64,000 nt of DNA from an uncultured Prevotellaceae bacterium. Lineage in GTDB: Bacteria > Bacteroidota > Bacteroidia > Bacteroidales > Muribaculaceae. Below are positions 1-7,316 of this stretch, in pieces. The notes beneath the pieces are model-generated. The model did no database searches. It was not told the origin of the DNA and saw only the letters and a program-made list of their open reading frames with translations. Position 1 is the stretch's first letter; every line of letters begins with the position of its first letter. Location: contig ONKD01000011.1 of the NCBI GenBank assembly GCA_900318345.1, forward strand, positions 140,355 to 204,354, in the 5' to 3' direction. Position numbers and translations under genes: made by a program.

Positions 1-2
1 AG

Positions 3-257
3 CTGTTCATCTCGCCGCTGGGTCTGTCGTTCGTATCCAAAATTGCTCCCAAGCACCTTCAGGGTATATGCCAGGGCCTGTGGCTGGGCGCTACGGCACT
101 GGGCAACCTGTTCATCTGGATTGGCCCGGTTATGTTGAACAAGATGCCCAAGCTGTGGATGTGCTGGGCCGTCTTCCTGGTTATCTGCCTCGTCGCCATG
201 GGCGTCATGTGGGGCATGGTCAACTGGCTGGAGCGCGTTACTGGCGAGAAAGAGTAA
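3..257 (+). CDS. POT-family peptide transporter, C-terminal part (5' end outside window)
   Basis: The reading frame is open from the window edge and stops with TAA at 255-257, giving the last 84 residues of an integral membrane protein. It contains LFISPLGLSFVSKIAP, which aligns closely with LLLSPMGISFVSKVAP near the end of the next gene, and both end in two hydrophobic helices and a short charged tail. It is therefore a paralogue of the downstream proton-dependent oligopeptide transporter, arranged in tandem. The function (proton-coupled uptake of di- and tripeptides) is inferred from the family. The N-terminal half, with the proton-coupling motif, is not visible. Confidence 0.85.
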   Translation: MFISPLGLSFVSKIAPKHLQGICQGLWLGATALGNLFIWIGPVMLNKMPKLWMCWAVFLVICLVAMGVMWGMVNWLERVTGEKE

Positions 258-284
258 TCCCAAGCTTCACATTAATTAATAATT

Positions 285-327
285 GAGAATCTAGAGGATC
301 TAGAATATCTAGGTTTTCTAGATTCTC
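285..327. repeat. 11-bp inverted repeat between the two transporter genes
   Basis: GAGAATCTAGA at 285-295 is perfectly inverted at 317-327, and CTAG/TCTAG motifs recur in the loop. It lies in the 90-bp gap between two same-strand transporter genes. No T-run follows, so it is not a textbook terminator. It may be a weak terminator or an mRNA-stability stem. Confidence 0.5.
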
Positions 328-347
328 TAGTTAAAAAGATAAATAAT

Positions 348-1889
348 ATGTTTGAAGGACAACCTAAAGGACTATTCGCGTTGGCACTAGCCAACACGGG
401 CGAGCGCTTTGGCTACTACACGATGATTGCCGTGTTTGCCCTCTTCCTCAGGGCCAACTATGGCCTGTCACCGGCTGTTGCCGGCACCATCTACAGTTCA
501 TTCCTGATGGTGGTGTATTTCCTGCCGTTGATTGGCGGCTGGATGGCCGATAAATTCGGTTTCGGCAAGATGGTAACCATCGGTATCATCATCATGTTCC
601 TGGGCTATCTACTCCTGGCCGTTCCCCTGGGCGGTAACACCTTTGCACTGATTGTGATGATCGGAGCACTGCTGCTAATTGGCTTGGGCACGGGCCTGTT
701 CAAGGGCAACCTGCAGGTGATGGTGGGTAATCTGTATGACGACACCCGCTATGCTGCCAAGCGTGACGCCGGTTTCTCGATTTTCTACATGGCCATCAAC
801 ATCGGCGCCCTGTTCGCACCGACTGCCGCTGTGAAGATCAAGGAGTATGCCGAGACGACTTGGGGATTCTCGTCTAACGACGCCTATCACTTCTCATTTG
901 CCGTGGCATGCGTTTCGCTGATTCTGTCGATTGCTATCTACTACGCCTTCCGCAGCACCTTCCGCCACTGTGAGGGCGGCAAGAAATCCGCTGCCAAGGC
1001 CGAGGACAATACCATCAAGGAACCCGAGTTGAGCAAGGAGGACACCAAGGCCCGAATCATCGCCCTGTGTCTTGTTTTTGCCGTGGTCGTATTCTTCTGG
1101 ATGGCATTCCACCAGAACGGTCTTTCACTGACCTTCTTTGCCGACGAGTTTACGGCCAACACATCGAAAGGACTCGAGAGCATGGCCTTTGACGTGTGGA
1201 ACCTTGTGCTGGTGATCTTCATCGTCTATGCCGGCTTCTCGCTGTTCCAAAGCAAGACGGCCAAGGGACGCTGTATCTCGGCCTCGATTATTGTCTTGGC
1301 GCTGGCCATTCTTGGTTACAAGTACAGCCAATCCATGGATACCATCGACATCTCAGCCCCGATTTTCCAGCAGTTCAACCCCTTCTATGTCGTGGCACTG
1401 ACGCCCGTGTCTATGGCCATCTTCAGTTGGCTGGCCTCTAAGGGCAAGGAACCCTCGGCACCCCGCAAGATAGCCTACGGTATGGTTGTTGCCGCCGTCG
1501 CCTATGCCATCATGGCATTTGCCTCGGTAGGTCTGCCCATGCCTGAACAGATTCAAGACGCCAGCGGCAACCTCGTCGGCAAGCACGTGGCCGACGTGAC
1601 GCCCAATCTGCTCATCAGCGTCTATTTGGTGCTGACCTTCGGTGAGTTGTTGCTCTCTCCCATGGGCATCTCGTTTGTCAGCAAGGTAGCTCCTCCCAAG
1701 TACAAGGGTGCTATGATGGGCGGTTGGTTTGTATCCACCGCACTGGGCAACCAGCTCGTTCTGGTGGGTGGTGCCCTGTGGGGCAAGGTGCCCCTGTGGG
1801 TATGCTGGTGCGTGTTCCTGGGCGTATGCCTCGTGGCCGCCATCTTCATGTTCGCCATGATGAAACGACTGGAGAAAGTCGCCAAGTAA
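348..1889 (+). CDS. POT/PTR2-family proton-dependent oligopeptide transporter
   Basis: This 513-residue inner-membrane protein has about 14 hydrophobic segments, the usual size for bacterial POT transporters. The first helix carries the family signature as NTGERFGYY. The canonical form is ExxERFxYY, so the first, proton-coupling-associated glutamate is replaced by asparagine. A charged loop around residues 208-230 (KKSAAKAEDNTIKEPELSKED) separates the two six-helix bundles. The ATG at 348 gives the best N-terminus, since it starts just before helix 1. It follows a paralogue by 90 bp, so the pair is a tandem duplication. The predicted substrate is di- or tripeptides; the altered motif makes the coupling mechanism uncertain. 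Confidence 0.88.
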   Translation: MFEGQPKGLFALALANTGERFGYYTMIAVFALFLRANYGLSPAVAGTIYSSFLMVVYFLPLIGGWMADKFGFGKMVTIGIIIMFLGYLLLAVPLGGNTFALIVMIGALLLIGLGTGLFKGNLQVMVGNLYDDTRYAAKRDAGFSIFYMAINIGALFAPTAAVKIKEYAETTWGFSSNDAYHFSFAVACVSLILSIAIYYAFRSTFRHCEGGKKSAAKAEDNTIKEPELSKEDTKARIIALCLVFAVVVFFWMAFHQNGLSLTFFADEFTANTSKGLESMAFDVWNLVLVIFIVYAGFSLFQSKTAKGRCISASIIVLALAILGYKYSQSMDTIDISAPIFQQFNPFYVVALTPVSMAIFSWLASKGKEPSAPRKIAYGMVVAAVAYAIMAFASVGLPMPEQIQDASGNLVGKHVADVTPNLLISVYLVLTFGELLLSPMGISFVSKVAPPKYKGAMMGGWFVSTALGNQLVLVGGALWGKVPLWVCWCVFLGVCLVAAIFMFAMMKRLEKVAK

Positions 1890-1903
1890 TCATCCCCCTT
1901 TTA

Positions 1904-1984
1904 CGAGCCTCAGGCTTGCAATACACCGCCACGCGCGGCCATCACAACTGCCAGCCAGTTGGAGTATTGCGAGCCTGTGGCTCG
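1904..1984. repeat. REP-like doublet: imperfect 21-bp inverted repeat
   Basis: The arm at 1904-1924 is inverted at 1964-1984 with 19 of 21 bases matching and a 39-bp spacer. Each arm is itself a small palindrome (AGCCTCAGGCT; GCGAGCCTGTGGCTCGC). Two short palindromes in opposite orientation in an intergenic gap is the architecture of REP/BIME elements. The right palindrome doubles as the terminator of the transporter gene. Confidence 0.55.
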
Positions 1985-1992
1985 CTTTTTTT
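1969..1992 (+). terminator. Rho-independent terminator after the POT transporter
   Basis: The stem GCGAGCC/GGCTCGC (7 bp, perfect) has a TGT loop and is followed directly by seven T residues. Confidence 0.85.
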
Positions 1993-2046
1993 ACCCATTT
2001 TATTAAAAAAGATAGCTGCTAAGCCCGATATATAAGGTCTTTTGAG

Positions 2047-2054
2047 TAACTTTG
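2047..2054 (+). promoter_or_regulatory. -7 box of hpt promoter
   Basis: TAACTTTG matches the Bacteroidetes TAnnTTTG element and lies 22 bp before the hpt start codon. A -33 TTG at the usual spacing is not obvious. Confidence 0.6.
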
Positions 2055-2076
2055 CAGTCTAATTCTCTATTACCAC

Positions 2077-2622
2077 ATGGAAGAAGTAACTTATCAGGGC
2101 CTTACGTTTGAGCCTTATATCAGACGTGAACAGATTGCTGGCCAAGTGCAACGCCTGGCCCAGGAAATCAAGCGTGACTATGACGGCAAAAATCCTTTAT
2201 TCTTGTGTGTGCTCAATGGAGCCTTCATCTTTGCCGCCGACCTGTTCCGTGCCTGTGACATGCACGATGCCGAAATCACTTTTATCCGTTTCAAGTCCTA
2301 TGAGGGCATGGCCTCCACTGGCGATGTCAAGGAAATCATGGGCCTGAATGAGGACATCACCGGGCGCCACATCATCATCGTTGAGGACATTATCGACAGC
2401 GGCGTGACAGCCGACCAGTTGCGCAAAGAACTGGCTAAACGCGACCCCGCGTCGGTCAAGATGGCATCCCTGCTGTTCAAGCCTGAAGCGCTCAAGGTGG
2501 GCACAGGGCCTGAGTATGTGGGCTTCGAGATTCCCTCAGAATTCATTTTGGGCTATGGTCTCGACCTTGATGGGCTGGCACGCAACTTGCCAGACATCTA
2601 TGTGCTAAAAGAGAAAAAATAA
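2077..2622 (+). CDS. hpt: Hypoxanthine phosphoribosyltransferase
   Basis: The 181-residue cytoplasmic enzyme transfers phosphoribose from PRPP to hypoxanthine or guanine in purine salvage. The PRPP-binding loop is clear in IIIVEDIIDSGVTADQL (about residues 105-121), and the length fits the Hpt family. The ATG at 2077 lies 22 bp after a good -7 box. The adenylate kinase gene follows after 44 bp without an obvious terminator, so the two nucleotide-metabolism genes are probably cotranscribed. Confidence 0.95.
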   Translation: MEEVTYQGLTFEPYIRREQIAGQVQRLAQEIKRDYDGKNPLFLCVLNGAFIFAADLFRACDMHDAEITFIRFKSYEGMASTGDVKEIMGLNEDITGRHIIIVEDIIDSGVTADQLRKELAKRDPASVKMASLLFKPEALKVGTGPEYVGFEIPSEFILGYGLDLDGLARNLPDIYVLKEKK

Positions 2623-2666
2623 GCAATACACATTATTTATAATATAAAATAGAATCTTAGCAAATC

Positions 2667-3239
2667 ATGTTGAACATTGTCATTTTTGGTGCGCCCGGTT
2701 CGGGCAAAGGCACCCAGAGCGATAAACTTATCGAACATTACAACCTGTATCACATCTCGACGGGCGACGTGCTGCGCGACAACATCCGCCGTGGCACCGA
2801 CCTGGGCAAGACAGCCAAGGGCTACATCGACCAGGGTCAACTCGTTCCCGATGAACTCATCATCGACATCCTGGCCCAAGTGCTTGACGACAACAAGGAC
2901 AAAGCCAGCCAGGGCGTTATCTTTGACGGTTTCCCCCGCACCATCCCTCAGGCCGAGGCATTGGAGCAGCTGCTGGCCGACCGTGGCACACAGATTGACG
3001 CCGTTGTTGGACTCGAAGTACCCGAGGATGAACTCATCAAGCGCATCTTGCTACGCGGACAGATGAGCGGCCGTTCAGACGACAACGAGGACACAGCCCG
3101 CAAGCGCCTGGAGACTTACCACAACCAGACGTCGCCCTTGAAGGCTTACTATGAGGAGCAGGGCAAGTACCGCGCCATCAATGGCCTGGGCAGCATCGAC
3201 GGCATCTTTGAGCTGATCAAGCAAGCCCTCGACGCTTAA
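2667..3239 (+). CDS. adk: Adenylate kinase (short-lid form)
   Basis: The 190-residue protein starts with the P-loop GAPGSGKGTQ (residues 8-17). It has the NMP-binding region (STGDVLR) and FDGFPRTIPQAEAL, and catalyses ATP + AMP = 2 ADP. The lid is short (RGQMSGRSDDNEDTARKRL) and has no zinc-binding cysteines, as in other Bacteroidetes enzymes. The start is fixed by the P-loop position. It lies downstream of hpt in a likely two-gene unit. Confidence 0.96.
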   Translation: MLNIVIFGAPGSGKGTQSDKLIEHYNLYHISTGDVLRDNIRRGTDLGKTAKGYIDQGQLVPDELIIDILAQVLDDNKDKASQGVIFDGFPRTIPQAEALEQLLADRGTQIDAVVGLEVPEDELIKRILLRGQMSGRSDDNEDTARKRLETYHNQTSPLKAYYEEQGKYRAINGLGSIDGIFELIKQALDA

Positions 3240-3336
3240 CCGCAAAAAACTGGCCAAACTCGTTGGACTGGCCCTAGATCCGAGCGATTTTGGAACAAAA
3301 AATGTGAGAAAAGATACTTCTTTTATCAAAAAGTTG

Positions 3337-3344
3337 TATCTTTG
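3337..3344 (+). promoter_or_regulatory. -7 box of tRNA-Leu promoter
   Basis: TATCTTTG matches the TAnnTTTG consensus exactly and lies 16 bp before the first base of tRNA-Leu. Confidence 0.65.
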
Positions 3345-3360
3345 CACCACATAACCGTGG

Positions 3361-3445
3361 GCCTGAATGGTGGAATCGGTAGACACGAGGGACTTAAAAT
3401 CCCTTGGCCATTGCGGCCGTGTGGGTTCAAGTCCCACTTCAGGTA
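3361..3445 (+). tRNA. tRNA-Leu (anticodon TAA)
   Basis: The 85-nt class II tRNA has acceptor strand GCCTGAA pairing with TTCAGGT (one G-T pair). The anticodon stem AGGGA/TCCCT encloses loop CTTAAAA (anticodon TAA), followed by a long variable arm and a GTGGG/CCCAC T stem around TTCAAGT. The discriminator base is A and CCA is not encoded. Confidence 0.96.
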
Positions 3446-3450
3446 CTAAT

Positions 3451-3486
3451 AACCGGGCTGATAATCATCTGATTATCAGCCCGGTT
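3451..3486. terminator. Bidirectional terminator between tRNA-Leu and the NAD(P)HX repair gene
   Basis: A perfect 17-bp inverted repeat (3451-3467 with 3470-3486) has a 2-nt spacer and lies between convergent units. A T-rich stretch follows on the plus strand. Confidence 0.85.
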
Positions 3487-3540
3487 GCTTGTTTGATTTA
3501 TTTCCACCCTCTAATCCCATCGCTGGGACCAGATTATGCT

Positions 3541-5061
3541 TTATTTCATGACTTCCATAATGGCTTTGCCCAGGTGCTCAACGATGTCACCAGCCACCAT
3601 GCCATAGGTGCCATGCTCCTGAGCTGCCAGGTCGCCGGCCAGTCCATGGAGATACACACCCAGCACAACCGACCAGTCGGCAGCATAGTTCTGGGCAATG
3701 AGTGCCGAGATCACACCAGTGAGCACGTCACCGCTACCCGGTGTTGCCATGCCAGGATTGCCACTGCTGTTGACATAGACCTTGCTGTCAGGGCGCACGG
3801 TCATCGTGTAGTGACCCTTGAGCACAATGGTGATCTTGTAAAGCTTGGACACATCAATCGCTTTCTTCAGGCGCTCCTCATCGGTGTTGTGCTCGCCAAA
3901 CAGGCGGTCAAACTCGATGGCATGAGGCGTGATGATCGAGCGCTGGGGAATGCTCTTGAGGAGCATAGGCCGACGGGCAATGCAGTTGAGCGCATCGGCA
4001 TCAAGGAGGCACGGACGCTTGAAATTCATGATGAAATGATGCACGGCATCAAGTGTCTCGTCGTTCACGCCCAAGCCGGGGCCAAGCGCTACCACACTAT
4101 AGGTGTGGCGCAAGTCGATGGCCGAGGTCATGATCTCGTTGCGGTCAGGCTCAAACAGGGCCTCAGGAACGGCGGTTTGCAGGACCTGATAGCCACAACG
4201 CGGCGCATGCACAGTCACCAGACCAGCACCAGTACGCAACGCACCACGTGCGGCCAGCACTGCGGCACCCATCATGCCGTAGCTGCCGGCAATGAGCAGC
4301 AATGTGCCATTATCATACTTGTTCATGAAGGGATTGCGCGGTCGCATCACCTCATGAACATCATCTCGCTCGATGAGATAAAAGTCGGTTGGCGTGCGAG
4401 CAAGGCTCTCGCTGTCCAACTCGATATCCAGCACTTTGCATTCGCCCACAAACTCGGCATTCTCGGCAAAGTAAAACGCCAGGCGCTTGCTCTGGTAAGT
4501 CAACGTGAGGTTTGCCCTGATGATGTTACGGCGGTCATTGCCCACATTCCACTCGCCAAACATACCCGAGGGTATGTCAATGGAAACAATGTAAGCGCCG
4601 CTGGAATTGATGTATTGCACCAGGGCGGTGTAACCACCCTTGAGAGGCGTGCGCAGCCCGTTACCGAACAAGCCATCGACCACCACGTCGTTCTCGTCGA
4701 GTGCAGGCGGGTCAAAGGTCTGGATCACCTCGATGAAGTTGATGTCATCGCCCACGGTAGCGAGCAAGCGGTCACGGTTAGTGAGACAGCACGGTGAAAG
4801 CTGTGCCGACTTGATATTAAACAGATAAACCTCAGGCCTGTAGCCCTGTTCGTACATCATGCGTGCCACGGCAAGCGCATCAGCGCCATTATCGCCGGGG
4901 CCAGCAAAAATGACGAAACGCTTGGAGGTCCTCCAGCGCGAGATAAGCTCATAAGAAACAGCCGACGCCGCCCTTTCAATGAGGTCGAGCGTCAAGATGT
5001 TCTCCTTTTCTACGGTACGGTCGCAGATGCGGCGCAGTCCATCATTGGTAAATATTTTCAT
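3541..5061 (-). CDS. nnr: Bifunctional ADP-dependent NAD(P)H-hydrate dehydratase / NAD(P)H-hydrate epimerase
   Basis: The 506-residue fusion repairs hydrated NAD(P)H. The N-terminal YjeF/NnrE epimerase domain (about 1-215) has FAGPGDNGADALAVAR. The C-terminal ribokinase-fold NnrD dehydratase domain (about 235-506) has AGSYGMMGAAVLAARGALR, ALGPGLG and GNPGMATPGSGDVLTG. In the last motif P replaces the more usual G of ATGGSGD. The usual TPHPGEF motif reads TPHAIEF, a mild divergence in the dehydratase half. It is monocistronic on the minus strand, convergent with tRNA-Leu, with a TAATTTTG -7 box 40 bp upstream. Confidence 0.93.
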   Translation of the reverse strand: MKIFTNDGLRRICDRTVEKENILTLDLIERAASAVSYELISRWRTSKRFVIFAGPGDNGADALAVARMMYEQGYRPEVYLFNIKSAQLSPCCLTNRDRLLATVGDDINFIEVIQTFDPPALDENDVVVDGLFGNGLRTPLKGGYTALVQYINSSGAYIVSIDIPSGMFGEWNVGNDRRNIIRANLTLTYQSKRLAFYFAENAEFVGECKVLDIELDSESLARTPTDFYLIERDDVHEVMRPRNPFMNKYDNGTLLLIAGSYGMMGAAVLAARGALRTGAGLVTVHAPRCGYQVLQTAVPEALFEPDRNEIMTSAIDLRHTYSVVALGPGLGVNDETLDAVHHFIMNFKRPCLLDADALNCIARRPMLLKSIPQRSIITPHAIEFDRLFGEHNTDEERLKKAIDVSKLYKITIVLKGHYTMTVRPDSKVYVNSSGNPGMATPGSGDVLTGVISALIAQNYAADWSVVLGVYLHGLAGDLAAQEHGTYGMVAGDIVEHLGKAIMEVMK

Positions 5062-5100
5062 TGCTAACGAGTGATTTCAAGTGTGAATGATATGAGGGAA

Positions 5101-5108
5101 CAAAATTA
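5101..5108 (-). promoter_or_regulatory. -7 box of nnr promoter
   Basis: The minus strand reads TAATTTTG here, 40 bp before the start codon at 5061. Confidence 0.5.
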
Positions 5109-5268
5109 CTTCATTTTTAGCTTATGGAGCACAAAAAATTTAAAAAATCTATCGTTTTTTAGATTCTTTTGCAACACCCCGATAATTCTTATTCCTGCTA
5201 ACACTCCTTTTTTAATAAATTATAACCGAAATAACTGCCCTTGAATGAGTTCATATAAACTTTTTTAC

Positions 5269-5276
5269 TATCTTTG
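5269..5276 (+). promoter_or_regulatory. -7 box of the CotH-kinase gene promoter
   Basis: TATCTTTG is an exact consensus match. It overlaps an in-frame TTG at 5274 that could be taken as a start, and so argues for the ATG at 5322. Confidence 0.65.
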
Positions 5277-5321
5277 CAGCCGCAAAAGTTAATGTTTAAC
5301 AACAGAATTACATATTTTTTT

Positions 5322-7064
5322 ATGAGGAAAAAGTTTCTCTTGGCTTCATTCCTAATGCTGACAGCTCTTGCCTCGTGGGCACAGGTATTTAGCATTGGAG
5401 GCCATCGAACAGTGTTTGACAGTCGCTACAACAGGTGGTTGTGCACCCTTCCACAGGAATACTTTGGAAATGACTGGACGACTACCATCAGCTATGTAGA
5501 CACACTTGTCACTGAGATTGAGATTGAGGGCAACGTCATCGGTGGCGGTGGCTCGGTCACCTTTGAGGGCCTCGTGGGTGGCAAAGAATATCCCACTAAC
5601 GTCTATGTGGGTGACAGCCTCATCAGCGGTAACATCACGTTCACGTGGCTCCCGATTGTGGAGTTGAATGGCACTATCGGTGATGAGTATGAATACGGTA
5701 CCGTAACCGTCAATGAACCCGACTCGGCAAACGCCGAGCCCCTGTTCGCAAAGTTGAAATGGCGCGGACAGACCACCAACCAAAGAGGTAAGCACAAGCG
5801 TAACTACCGCATTAAGTTTGTCAACGAGGAAGACAGCACTAAGGAGAATCACCGCTTCTTCGGTCTGCGCAATGACAACTGCTGGATACTGGATGCCGGC
5901 CAGGTGGACTTCCTGCGCGTACGCAATCGCGTGAGCACCGACCTGTGGCTTGACATGGCCCGTCGCCCCTGGTACAGCGACACCCTGCCCAATGCCCGCA
6001 ACGGTTCTCGTGGCCAAATGGTAGAAGTTCTGCTCAATGGCGAGTACGCTGGTATCTACAACATGTGTGAGCCCATCGACCGCAAGCAGATGAAACTCAA
6101 GCGTTATGACGAGGAGAACGGGGAGGCCCACGGCGGCTTGTGGATGGCCCACTATTGGAGCCGCACCGTCAGCATGAGCAATCCTTATTGGTTCTTTGCC
6201 GACAGGCCCACTTGGGACGGCTTTGAAATCAAGTATCCCGACCCCGACGAGATTGGCCAGACGATTTGGTCTGTACTTCCCAATGCCGTTTGGTTTGCCA
6301 ACAACGCAAACGACGACCATGTCCTATGCACCGACAGTTTGGCTTACTATTATGACATTCCCGTGCTGCAGGACTACTACATTTTCATTGCAGCGCTCCA
6401 GGCACTTGATAACGAGAGCAAGAATATATTCTATGCATGCTACGACGCTCAGGACCATCCCAGACTGACTATCGCACCTTGGGACCTGGACATCTGCTTA
6501 GGCCAGAACTATTCGCCCGGAGTCAACTTGCCCGACATGGTGAAGCCCGACCGCTATATGGATTGGATCAGCCATCTGCCCATGATTAACATGATCGGTA
6601 TTGAAGAGTACCATGACCAAATCAAGGAACGCTACAAGGAACTGCGACAGACCGTGCTCAACACCGACAGCCTCGTGAACCGCTATCGCAGCGTCATTGA
6701 CGAGTTGGAGAATAGCGGCGCCGCCGCGCGCGAGGAGCAGCGCTGGAGCCACGACACCGACCTGGTGCTGAAAAAGCTTGACCTGAGCGCTGAAATGGAT
6801 TATGTGGAAAACTGGATTCGTCGCCGCATGGAATTCCTTGATGATAATGATTGTGAGAATCTTTTCCCGCCCATCCCCGCCCCCATCTATCCTAGGGGTG
6901 ACGTGAACGGAGACTTCGAGGTCAACATTGCTGATGTGAATGCGCTCATCGACATCATCCTGGGTGGCGTTGACAACTCTGAAGGCCGATCGGATGTCAA
7001 CGAAGACGACGAGGTAAACATCAGTGACATCAACGAAGTCATTGACATCATCCTGAACAGTTAA
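5322..7064 (+). CDS. Secreted CotH-kinase-family protein with C-terminal dockerin-like module
   Basis: The 580-residue exported protein has signal peptide MRKKFLLASFLMLTALASWAQ and a beta-rich N-terminal part to about residue 140. A CotH kinase domain follows (about 140-480; KLKWRGQTTNQRGK, LDAGQVDFLRVRNRV, LLNGEYAGIYNMCEPID, APWDLDICLG). CotH proteins are atypical protein kinases first known from spore coats; the role here is unknown. The last 55 residues hold two EF-hand-like repeats (GDVNGDFEVNIADVNALID and SDVNEDDEVNISDINEVID), a type-I-dockerin-like module. The ATG at 5322 is chosen because it opens the signal peptide and lies 45 bp after the -7 box. A PPAD-like deiminase with the same module follows. 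Confidence 0.85.
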   Translation: MRKKFLLASFLMLTALASWAQVFSIGGHRTVFDSRYNRWLCTLPQEYFGNDWTTTISYVDTLVTEIEIEGNVIGGGGSVTFEGLVGGKEYPTNVYVGDSLISGNITFTWLPIVELNGTIGDEYEYGTVTVNEPDSANAEPLFAKLKWRGQTTNQRGKHKRNYRIKFVNEEDSTKENHRFFGLRNDNCWILDAGQVDFLRVRNRVSTDLWLDMARRPWYSDTLPNARNGSRGQMVEVLLNGEYAGIYNMCEPIDRKQMKLKRYDEENGEAHGGLWMAHYWSRTVSMSNPYWFFADRPTWDGFEIKYPDPDEIGQTIWSVLPNAVWFANNANDDHVLCTDSLAYYYDIPVLQDYYIFIAALQALDNESKNIFYACYDAQDHPRLTIAPWDLDICLGQNYSPGVNLPDMVKPDRYMDWISHLPMINMIGIEEYHDQIKERYKELRQTVLNTDSLVNRYRSVIDELENSGAAAREEQRWSHDTDLVLKKLDLSAEMDYVENWIRRRMEFLDDNDCENLFPPIPAPIYPRGDVNGDFEVNIADVNALIDIILGGVDNSEGRSDVNEDDEVNISDINEVIDIILNS

Positions 7065-7287
7065 CATAGTAATAACGTATAACTCCCATCCCGGTGGACT
7101 CCAAATCATGTTGGGGTCCACTGGTTCTTTCTCTCCGTGAGCCCGAATAACAATAAAGCACTGACAGCCCACACATCCTACCCATAGAGACAAAGATTTT
7201 GCGTCTCACAATACTATCCGGGCGATATCTCCTCATGACGCCATGCAAAATCATGCAAGCAAACATCATCAATTCATAAAAAAAATG

Positions 7288-7295
7288 TACCTTTG
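7288..7295 (+). promoter_or_regulatory. -7 box of the peptidylarginine deiminase gene promoter
   Basis: TACCTTTG matches TAnnTTTG and lies 21 bp before the ATG at 7317. The 7065-7287 gap upstream shows no gene. Confidence 0.65.
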
Positions 7296-7316
7296 CACTA
7301 ACTAATTCATGCCATT

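Noticed and set aside
3367-4797. 476-codon plus-strand open frame
   Set aside because: It starts inside tRNA-Leu and is antisense to the well-supported nnr gene; it has no family features and arises from codon bias.
5352-6320. 322-codon minus-strand open frame
   Set aside because: It is antisense to the CotH-kinase gene, which has a signal peptide, domain motifs and a promoter.
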